From Azospirillum baldaniorum (GTDB taxonomy: Bacteria; Pseudomonadota; Alphaproteobacteria; Azospirillales; Azospirillaceae), in NCBI RefSeq assembly GCF_003119195.2, contig NZ_CP022253.1:142001-206000 (forward strand): a stretch of DNA of 64,000 nucleotides, written 5' to 3'. The position numbers were made by a program, and so were the translations under genes. The number at the start of each line of letters is the position of its first letter. The first letter of the stretch is position 1. Positions 38,587 to 46,253 of this stretch are shown here, one piece after another. Under the pieces are notes generated by a model. It had not been told where the DNA came from and made no database searches. It saw only the letters and a program-made list of their open reading frames with translations.

Positions 38587-38907
38587 TCAGGCGGCGCAGG
38601 CGCGCCAGTCGCCTCCGCCGCCGACCACGGTCAGCCCGCGCAGGCGGAACTGCGCCCGCACCACCGCGGCCCAGCCCTTGCGGATCTGGGCGACCTTGAC
38701 GGCGTCGGACGCCCTGGCGTCGGTGGCGGTGCCGCAGATCTCGAACAGAAGCGCGTCGCCGATGGAGCCGGGGCACAGCGCCAGGGCGTGCACCAGCCAG
38801 GCCATCAGTTCGGCCGGGGTGTGGCGCGGCAGGCCGCGCTCCGCCAGGGTCAGGGCGTTCCCGAGGTTCGCCAGCTCCCGCCGAGCCGTTCCGGGGTTCG
38901 GGATCAT
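38587..38907 (-). CDS. Hypothetical protein
   Basis: A 106-residue protein I do not recognise. Mainly helical, it starts MIPNPGTARRELANLGNALTL and contains VHALALCPGSIGDALLFEICGTATDARA and a short Gly-rich end (VVGGGGDW). There is no signal peptide. Start is at 38907, or 38934 with nine more residues. It is convergent with the glycine-zipper-like protein by 22 bp; its 5' side faces the repeat tract upstream of glnD. Codon usage is GC3-rich, as expected for a gene. Confidence 0.55.
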   Translation of the reverse strand: MIPNPGTARRELANLGNALTLAERGLPRHTPAELMAWLVHALALCPGSIGDALLFEICGTATDARASDAVKVAQIRKGWAAVVRAQFRLRGLTVVGGGGDWRACAA

Positions 38908-38975
38908 CAATGGCCTCCCTCGCGCGTGTCTCACGGACGACTCCTTACCTCTTTGGAATGGAGCGCGTCAGTGAC

Positions 38976-39051
38976 GGCCGTCACAGCACGGCCGTTCCAG
39001 CACAGCCGTCACAGCATTGCCGTCACAGCACTGCCGTCACAGCACTGCCGT
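38976..39051. repeat. 15-bp tandem repeats upstream of glnD
   Basis: About five units of GCCGTCACAGCACTG, the first ones degenerate (GGCCGTTCCAGCACA) and the last ones nearly exact, lie 150-220 bp before glnD. They also continue the GTGACGGCCGTCAC palindrome at 38971-38984. They may be a slippage tract or repeated binding sites in the glnD promoter. Confidence 0.7.
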
Positions 39052-39195
39052 CCCTGGGGCGCTCCGAATGGGATCATGCAGGAAACAGACGGCAGCCTCT
39101 TTTGGTGTGCCGCGTGCGAATTATCCTCTTTCCCGTTATAGTCGGGACGCCGCACGGTTCGTCGCACCCCTCGCATCCCTGGGAAGGCTCACGTT

Positions 39196-42003
39196 TTGTC
39201 GATGCTCTCCACCCGCGCCGCCTCCGCCGACGCGTCCGACGCCAAGGACGCCGGCACCGCCAACATCCCCAACAAGCGCGCGATCCTGTCCCGGCGCAAG
39301 CTGGCGGAGGACCTGGAGAAGCTGGTGGCGGAGCATGGGACCGGCGACAAGCTGCGCCCCGCCCTGATCGCCCGGCTGCGCGGCGCGCTGAACGACGGAC
39401 GGGCGGAGGTGCGCGCCCGCTTCGAGGCCAAGGGGTCGGGCGAGGACTGCGTGCGGCAGAACTGCTACCTCGCCGACGGGGTGGTGCGTTCGCTGGCCGA
39501 CCTGACGGTCACCCACATCTTCCCTTCGCCCAACCCGACCTCCGGCGAGGTGTTCGACATCGTCGCCACCGGCGGCTACGGCCGGGGCGAGTTGGCGCCC
39601 TTCTCCGACATCGACCTGCTGTTCCTGCTGCCCTACAAGCGCACCCCGCGGGTGGAGCAGGTGGTCGAGTACATGCTCTACATCCTGTGGGATCTCGGGC
39701 TGAAGGTCGGCCACGCGGTGCGCAGCGTCGACGACTGCATCCGCCAGTCCAAGGCCGACGTGACCATCCGCACCGCCATCCTGGAGTCCCGCTACCTCTG
39801 GGGTCCGCGCAAGCTGTTCACCGAGCTGCGCCGCCGCTTCGACCGCGAGGTGGTGGCCGGCACCGGGCCGGAGTTCGTCGAGGCCAAGCTGGCCGAGCGC
39901 GACAACCGCCACCTGAAGCTGGGCGACAGCCGCTACGTGCTGGAGCCCAACCTGAAGGACGGCAAGGGAGGCCTGCGCGACCTGCAGACCCTGTTCTGGA
40001 TCGCCAAGTACCTGTACCGGGTCGAGGACGTCGACGATCTGGTCGGCAAGAAGGTGCTGCTGCCGGAGGAGGCGCAGCGCTTCGCCAAGGCGCAGAACTT
40101 CCTGTGGACCGCGCGCTGCCACCTGCACTACCTGACCGGGCGCATGGAGGACCGGCTGACCTTCGACGTGCAGACGTCGATCGGCAACCGCATGGGCTAC
40201 ACCGACCACGCCGGGACCAAGGGCGTGGAACGCTTCATGAAGCATTACTTCCTGGTCGCCAAGGACGTGGGCGACCTGACCCGCATCTTCTGCGCGGCGC
40301 TGGAGGCGGAATCGAAGCGCCCGCCGAAGTTCAACATCCTGCGGCTGGCCGCACTCTCCCGCCGCAAGGACGTGGACGGCTTCGTGGTGGACGGCGAGCG
40401 GCTGAACGTCCGCAGCGACCGCCAGTTCAAGGACGAGCCGCTGGACATGATCCGGCTGTTCCACACCGCCCAGCAGAACGACATCGACATCCACCCCAAC
40501 GCGCTACGCGCCATCACGCGCTCGCTGTCGGTGGTCGGGCCGAAGCTGCGCGCCGACCTGGAGGCCAACCGGCTGTTCCTGGAGATCCTGACCGGCCGCA
40601 AGGACCCGGAGATCACGCTGCGCCGCATGAACGAGGCCGGGGTGCTGGCCCGCTTCATCCCCGACTTCGGCCGGGTCGTCGCGCAGATGCAGTACGACAT
40701 GTACCACGTCTACACGGTGGACGAGCACACGCTGTTCGCGCTGGGCATCCTGCACAAGATCGAGATGGGCGAGCTGACCGACGAGCTGCCGCTGTCGTCG
40801 GAGGTGATCCACAAGGTGGTGTCGCGGCGCGCGCTCTACGTCGCGGTGCTGCTGCACGACATCGCCAAGGGCCGCGGCGGCGACCATTCCATCCTCGGCG
40901 CGCGGGTGGCGGAGAAGCTGTGCCCGCGGCTCGGCCTGACGGCGGAGGAGACGGAGACGGTCGCCTGGCTGGTGCGCTGGCACCTCGCCATGTCCTACAC
41001 CGCCTTCAAGCGCGATCTGGAGGACGACAAGACGGTGCGCGACTTCGTCTCGCTCGTTCAGTCGCCGGAGCGGCTGCGCCTGCTTCTGGTGCTGACGGTG
41101 GCGGACATCCGGGCGGTCGGGCCGCAGCGCTGGAACAATTGGAAGGCCACGCTTCTGCGCGAGCTGTACAACCGCTCGGAGGAGGTGATGTCCGGCGGCC
41201 TGTCGGTCGAAGGGCGCGGGCGCCGCATCCAGGCCGCCCAGGCGGCGCTGCGGGCCGAACTGACGGACTTCGACGACGCCGATTTCGACCGGCATCTCGC
41301 GCTCGGCTACCCCGCCTACTGGCTGGCCTTCGACGCGGAGACGCTGGGCCGGCAGGCGCGGCTGGTCCGCGAGGCGCTGCGCGACGAGCGGCCGCTGACC
41401 GTCAACACGCGCATCGACCGCGGCCGGGCGATCACCGAGGTGACGATCTTTGCCACCGACCACCACGGCCTGTTCTCCCGCCTCGCCGGGGCGCTGGCGG
41501 CGGCGGGAGCGGATATCGTCGACGCCCGCATCTTCACCATGACCAACGGCATGGCGCTGGACGTCTTCACCGTGCAGGACGCGGCGGGCGGCGGCGCCTT
41601 CGAGAGCGGCGACAAGCTCGCCAAGCTGTCGGTGATGATCGAGAAGGTGCTGTCCGGCCAGTTGAAGCCGCTGCACGACCTGACCAAGCGCAAGGCCCCG
41701 CACGCCAGCCGCACCCGCGTCTTCCACGTCCCGCCGCGCGTGCTGATCGACAACAACGCCTCGACCACCCACACGGTGATCGAGGTCAACGGGCGCGACC
41801 GCCCCGGCCTGCTCTACGACCTGACCCGCGCGCTGACCAACCTGACGCTGCAGATCTCGTCGGCGAAGATCTCGACCTACGGGGAGAAGGCCATCGACGT
41901 CTTCTATGTGAAGGACGTCTTCGGCCTGAAGGTCACCCACGAGAGCAAGCTGGCCCAGATCCGCGAGCGGCTGCTGCACGCGCTCGCCGATCCGGCGGGC
42001 TGA
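39196..42003 (+). CDS. glnD: Bifunctional [protein-PII] uridylyltransferase / uridylyl-removing enzyme
   Basis: A 935-residue glutamine sensor that uridylylates PII (GlnB, GlnZ) when nitrogen is scarce and removes UMP when glutamine is high. The nucleotidyltransferase motif GGYGRGELAPFSDIDLLFL lies near 119-137. The HD domain (VYTVDEHTLFALGIL, LLHDIAKGRGGDHS) is the removing activity, and two C-terminal ACT domains (TDHHGLFSRLAGAL; NGRDRPGLLYDLTRAL) sense glutamine. The start is TTG at 39196 (GGGAAGG 8 nt upstream) or ATG at 39202. Its target GlnZ is encoded in the same window. Confidence 0.97.
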   Translation: MSMLSTRAASADASDAKDAGTANIPNKRAILSRRKLAEDLEKLVAEHGTGDKLRPALIARLRGALNDGRAEVRARFEAKGSGEDCVRQNCYLADGVVRSLADLTVTHIFPSPNPTSGEVFDIVATGGYGRGELAPFSDIDLLFLLPYKRTPRVEQVVEYMLYILWDLGLKVGHAVRSVDDCIRQSKADVTIRTAILESRYLWGPRKLFTELRRRFDREVVAGTGPEFVEAKLAERDNRHLKLGDSRYVLEPNLKDGKGGLRDLQTLFWIAKYLYRVEDVDDLVGKKVLLPEEAQRFAKAQNFLWTARCHLHYLTGRMEDRLTFDVQTSIGNRMGYTDHAGTKGVERFMKHYFLVAKDVGDLTRIFCAALEAESKRPPKFNILRLAALSRRKDVDGFVVDGERLNVRSDRQFKDEPLDMIRLFHTAQQNDIDIHPNALRAITRSLSVVGPKLRADLEANRLFLEILTGRKDPEITLRRMNEAGVLARFIPDFGRVVAQMQYDMYHVYTVDEHTLFALGILHKIEMGELTDELPLSSEVIHKVVSRRALYVAVLLHDIAKGRGGDHSILGARVAEKLCPRLGLTAEETETVAWLVRWHLAMSYTAFKRDLEDDKTVRDFVSLVQSPERLRLLLVLTVADIRAVGPQRWNNWKATLLRELYNRSEEVMSGGLSVEGRGRRIQAAQAALRAELTDFDDADFDRHLALGYPAYWLAFDAETLGRQARLVREALRDERPLTVNTRIDRGRAITEVTIFATDHHGLFSRLAGALAAAGADIVDARIFTMTNGMALDVFTVQDAAGGGAFESGDKLAKLSVMIEKVLSGQLKPLHDLTKRKAPHASRTRVFHVPPRVLIDNNASTTHTVIEVNGRDRPGLLYDLTRALTNLTLQISSAKISTYGEKAIDVFYVKDVFGLKVTHESKLAQIRERLLHALADPAG

Positions 42004-42025
42004 GGACGGGGGCGACGCCCGCTTA

Positions 42026-42604
42026 TCAGGACAGTTGGTCCTCCGCCCAGCCGTCCAGCGCCTTGGCGGCCAGACCGGCCAGAACGCCGGTCGCCATGCC
42101 GGCGGCGTAGTCGGACGCCCAATGCCGTTCGGTGGCGAGGCTCGACCAACCCACCGCCGCGGCGAAGCCCAGGCTGACCATGGTCGCCGGGGACAGGCCG
42201 CGGTTCAGCCCGACCGCCGTGGTCAGCGCCGACACGTTGATGGCGTGGCCGGAGGGGAAGGAGGCGTGCTTGCCGTCCGCCTTGCCCCAGCGGCTGGGGT
42301 CGCGGCCCTCGTTCGGGCGGGCGCGGCAGACGACGCGCTTGATCCCCTTGCCGGCCACCGTCCCCAGCGCGATGGCGAGCAGCCCCTGCCGGGCAAGGCG
42401 CGACCAGCCCGGCTTCTCCATGCCCAGCCCGGCCGCCCACAGCGCGCCCAGCGCCGGCATCAGCACCATGCGGGAGCTGGGCACCTGGAGCCCGTCGCGC
42501 AGGGCCGGCACCTCCGCGCCCAGGGCGACGGCCTTGCGGCGGGCGGTGCCGTCCAGCCCGTTCACGCCGTCCAGAACGCGGTCCGTGAAACCCTCGTCGC
42601 TCAT
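42026..42604 (-). CDS. PAP2-family phosphatase, membrane-associated
   Basis: A 192-residue protein with the three phosphatase motifs: KRVVCRARP (89-97), PSGH (117-120) and a third with R160-H161 and D165 (TERHWASDYAAG). Hydrophobic segments near 48-62, 74-86, 125-150 and 166-180 suggest membrane association. The likely substrate is a lipid phosphate or pyrophosphate such as undecaprenyl-PP. Start is at 42604; the frame open to 42745 lacks a ribosome site. It is convergent with glnD by 22 bp and divergent from the RepA region. Confidence 0.87.
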   Translation of the reverse strand: MSDEGFTDRVLDGVNGLDGTARRKAVALGAEVPALRDGLQVPSSRMVLMPALGALWAAGLGMEKPGWSRLARQGLLAIALGTVAGKGIKRVVCRARPNEGRDPSRWGKADGKHASFPSGHAINVSALTTAVGLNRGLSPATMVSLGFAAAVGWSSLATERHWASDYAAGMATGVLAGLAAKALDGWAEDQLS

Positions 42605-42738
42605 CTCGCGGATCTCCCAAAGCACGCCCCCATCACCGCGGAGGCCAAGCGTAAACAGCCGCGCTGGCGTTTCGTGCCCGCATGGCCCCGCAAGGCAGGG
42701 GTGCCCGGCATGGGGGGCGCCATCCTGGGGGCACCGTC

Positions 42739-43229
42739 TTGGCAATCGCCGACCGTGCGGTGATGTCCCCTCTCCCCTCCGGGGAGAGGGTTAGGGTGAG
42801 GGGGTTGCGCATTGCGGTGTGTCCGGCAAAAGCGCATCCCCCTCACCGGCCCTTTGGGCCACCCTCTCCCCAGAGGGGAGAGGGTTTTAGATAAGGTTCT
42901 GGAGTCGGCGATTGCCAAGCCGGTTCGCCGCCACACCTTGGCAATCGCCGACCACCGGCCCGGACATCGGCCAGACATCACCAAGACCAGCCCATGACAT
43001 CCCGAGTCGCGACTCGCCCGCTCCACCCCGCCTTGGCAATCGCCGACCAATGCCCGAGTCGCCTTAAGTCTGGGCCGAGTCATCGATGATTCCCACATGG
43101 TCCCTTGGCGAACGCCGACGAGTCTTCTGGCAATCGCCGACGCACCCCCGAGTCGTCCCCAGGCAATCGCCGACCTAGCAAATAGACTCCAGCAATTAGG
43201 TCTCAATTAGCCTCGTCGGTGATCGCCAA
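42739..43229. repeat. Iteron array upstream of the RepA gene
   Basis: Consensus TTGGCAATCGCCGACC. Forward copies: 42739-42754, 42938-42953, 43033-43048, 43105-43119 (GCGAAC variant), 43127-43141 (first base C) and 43160-43175 (CAGGCAATC). Inverted copies: 42904-42918 and, with two mismatches, 43215-43229. The last forward copies are spaced 22 and 33 bp apart, whole helical turns. Each unit has an internal GGCRATYGCC dyad. Such arrays bind plasmid-type Rep initiators and set copy number. Confidence 0.85.
42767..42884 (-). repeat. REP-like composite palindromic element (copy 2, inverted)
   Basis: Reverse-complement copy of the element at 27324-27441, including the same middle motif (TTGCCGGACAC on the minus strand) and both CTCCCC/GGGGAG hairpins. 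It sits between the first two iterons and has probably inserted into or duplicated near the iteron array. Confidence 0.8.
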
Positions 43230-43237
43230 ATGGACTC
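42902..43237. other. GANTC (CcrM-type methylation) site cluster and AT-rich pocket
   Basis: Nine GANTC sites: 42902, 43004, 43011, 43056, 43077, 43120, 43150, 43185 and 43233 (first base of each). Two of them form the 14-bp palindrome CGAGTCGCGACTCG at 43003-43016. Most alternate with iterons. At 43176-43212 composition falls to about 42% GC with a direct repeat of CAATTAG (43194 and 43205), a possible DNA unwinding element just before RepA. Confidence 0.7.
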
Positions 43238-43284
43238 TCCCGGCGGTGCATGATCGACTGCAGGCAGAATGGACGGGGGGACCT

Positions 43285-44217
43285 ATGGGCGACGTGCACC
43301 AACTCATCATGACGCATGGCCGGCGCGAGGCGCGGAACCTCGTGGACCCGAAGCGGGCCAGCGTCGTCGATGTCGCGGCGGCGGTGCTGGAGGACGAGTC
43401 CAACGCGCTGGGCATCACCTATTCCGGATTCTGCCTGACCAGCCTGCCCCACCGGAAGCTGGCGCCGGACGCCGAATGGCGCCGCGACCAGGGCCGCGTC
43501 ACCCTGCTGGTCGAGCCGGGCAAGGAGCGCAAGCGCGACGGCAGCCTCATGCCGGTCGGTGTCCCCTACGGCGCCAAGGCGCGGCTGATCCTGCTCTATC
43601 TCCAGACCCGCGCCATCCAGGACAACAGCCGCGAGATCGAGCTTGGCCGCTCGATGAACGACTGGCTCGACCGCATGGGCGTGTCGGCCGGCGGCTCCAC
43701 CTACAAGGCGGTGCAGGAGCAGGCAACCCGCATCAACCTGTGCCGGCTGACCTTCTTCTGGGACAAGGACGGGGCCGAGGGCTTCGCCAAGGAGAACATC
43801 GTCAACGGCGGCATCCGCCTGCGCGACGACGACGGCCAGGGCACGCTGTGGCGCGAGACGGTGCAGCTGTCGGAAACCTTCTTCGCCGCGCTGAAGCGCT
43901 CTCCCGTCCCGATCTGGGAGCCGGCGATCCGCCACATCGGCGGCTGTTCGATGGCGATCGACGTCTATGTCTGGCTGGCCTACCGGCTGCACGTGCTGCG
44001 CGACCCGATTCCGGTGACCTGGAAGGCGCTCTTCACCCAGTTCGGCGGCGGCTACAAGGAGCTGAAGCACTTCAAGCCGGAGTTCCGGGTGGCGCTCGAC
44101 CTCGCGCTGGCCGTCTACGAGGCGGCGCGGGTGGAGTTCTCCGACACCGGCGTCCTGCTCTACCCGTCGCCCCCGCCGATTCCGGAGCGCAAGATTCTCC
44201 CCGCCGCGCGCGGGTGA
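43285..44217 (+). CDS. repA: RepA-like replication initiator (plasmid RepA_C family)
   Basis: A 310-residue protein of the RepA_C type found on alphaproteobacterial and broad-host plasmids. The recognisable core, about residues 90-160, is a winged-helix region: VPYGAKARLILLYLQTRAIQDNSREIELGRSMNDWLDRMGVSAGGSTYKAVQEQATRI. It is expected to bind iterons, and indeed eight iteron-like repeats lie within 550 bp upstream and two inverted ones directly downstream. The ATG at 43285 has GGGGGGA before it and is preferred to a GTG at 43219, which falls inside an inverted iteron. No parA/parB accompanies it. Base composition matches the neighbours, so transfer is not recent. Confidence 0.85.
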   Translation: MGDVHQLIMTHGRREARNLVDPKRASVVDVAAAVLEDESNALGITYSGFCLTSLPHRKLAPDAEWRRDQGRVTLLVEPGKERKRDGSLMPVGVPYGAKARLILLYLQTRAIQDNSREIELGRSMNDWLDRMGVSAGGSTYKAVQEQATRINLCRLTFFWDKDGAEGFAKENIVNGGIRLRDDDGQGTLWRETVQLSETFFAALKRSPVPIWEPAIRHIGGCSMAIDVYVWLAYRLHVLRDPIPVTWKALFTQFGGGYKELKHFKPEFRVALDLALAVYEAARVEFSDTGVLLYPSPPPIPERKILPAARG

Positions 44218-44232
44218 GTCGGCGGCGGGTCA

Positions 44233-44283
44233 GTCGGCGATTGCCAAGCCACCCGGCCCCGGAATCGGAGTCGGCGATTGCCA
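44233..44283 (-). repeat. Two inverted iterons downstream of RepA
   Basis: GTCGGCGATTGCCAA at 44233-44247 and GTCGGCGATTGCCA at 44270-44283, 37 bp apart, are reverse complements of the upstream iterons. Further GANTC sites (44216, 44262, 44268) lie among them. Inverted downstream copies may allow handcuffing or act as a terminator/regulator. Confidence 0.8.
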
Positions 44284-44328
44284 GAGGATGGAGCGGCATC
44301 CTCCCAAGACGGACGAGCGGAGCTTCAC

Positions 44329-44748
44329 CTATCCCGCCTTGAAGGCTTGCAGACTGCCGCCTTCCCGCGTGTAGATCTGCATCGGACGGCACGTCTCGTC
44401 CGTATTGACGATGAGAACACCGGGTTTGTCCTGCGCATACAGCCAGATTTCGTATTGCGACACCCGCCCACCCGGTCCGGTGCGCAATTCGCTGTAGACC
44501 GCGGCCCGGAACTGCCCCACCGGAATCCCCTCACCCGCCAGGACGGACGCGACCTGACGATTGCAGGTTCTCTGCACCAAGCCGTTCAGCGTCTCCACCG
44601 CTCCGGGGGCGGGCTCCGCGGTGCGCGGCGGAGCGAGACCGGCGCAGGCACCGAGGCCGAGAAGGCCGGCGCACAGGATGATCCCGGCGGTCCTGCGATT
44701 GCGCGAACGGCGTCCGGCGTGGCGATGCATCGCGGCCTCCCTGCCCAA
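44329..44748 (-). CDS. Hypothetical lipoprotein
   Basis: A 139-residue protein (133 if the second ATG at 44730 is used). A very basic N-terminus is followed by a hydrophobic core and the lipobox LGAC (about 32-35), so it is exported and lipidated. The mature part holds two Cys (RTCNRQV, DETCRPMQIYTREGG) that could form a disulfide, and a beta-rich body. I do not recognise the family. It is 210 bp downstream of the LivK-like gene, beyond a terminator, and convergent with RepA. Confidence 0.65.
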   Translation of the reverse strand: MGREAAMHRHAGRRSRNRRTAGIILCAGLLGLGACAGLAPPRTAEPAPGAVETLNGLVQRTCNRQVASVLAGEGIPVGQFRAAVYSELRTGPGGRVSQYEIWLYAQDKPGVLIVNTDETCRPMQIYTREGGSLQAFKAG

Positions 44749-44822
44749 TGGCGGTGTTGGTTGGCGGTGTTTGGTTACCTCTGCCCAAACACAGGAACGG
44801 GGAAAAGGTTCTCACCCAGCCC

Positions 44823-44838
44823 TTGGCAATCGCCGACC
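44823..44838 (+). repeat. Outlying iteron copy
   Basis: An exact TTGGCAATCGCCGACC, 606 bp beyond the RepA stop, between the lipoprotein and the LivK terminator. It shows that the repeat has spread over about 2.1 kb. Confidence 0.85.
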
Positions 44839-44900
44839 ATCCCGAATCCGCCAAGCAGAAGGGGCCGGGCAGAAGGGCTGGGCAGAAGGAAGGCGGACAG

Positions 44901-44930
44901 AAAAAAGGCGGGGCACGGCGGCCCCGCCTT
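44901..44930 (-). terminator. Intrinsic terminator of the LivK-like gene
   Basis: AAGGCGGGGC (44905-44914) pairs with GCCCCGCCTT (44921-44930) around a 6-nt loop; on the minus strand it runs into TTTT. It lies 28 bp past the stop at 44959. Confidence 0.85.
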
Positions 44931-44958
44931 CCTTCCTTTTCGAATCGGCCGGATGGCC

Positions 44959-46071
<1,113 letters not shown>

Positions 46072-46253
46072 GGGTGGATTCCTCTCTCCGGGAACAGGTT
46101 CTTTTTATCGAACGCTTTCGGGTCGGAGACCGCGGACGCCGCCTCCGAAACAGGCAAACAAGCAAAGGGACGGGTTCGACGCAATGGGCAAACAGGCACG
46201 GGCTGCCGCACGTCCGGCGCATGACACGGCTTTCAGGATGGCGAAGGGCTGAT

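Noticed and set aside
38910..42110. A 1066-residue frame overlapping glnD
   Set aside because: It runs in another frame of the recognised glnD gene and is Arg/Ala-rich without motifs.
43219..43284. GTG at 43219 as the RepA start
   Set aside because: It falls inside an inverted iteron-like repeat and has no ribosome site; ATG 43285 has GGGGGGA at good spacing.
42605..43284. CRISPR-like array
   Set aside because: The 15-16-bp repeats have irregular spacing (22 to 199 bp), occur in both orientations and have no cas genes; iterons explain them better.
42605..44900. DnaA-box based oriC
   Set aside because: No TTATNCACA-type box was found in this interval, so a DnaA-dependent origin is not supported by the sequence itself.
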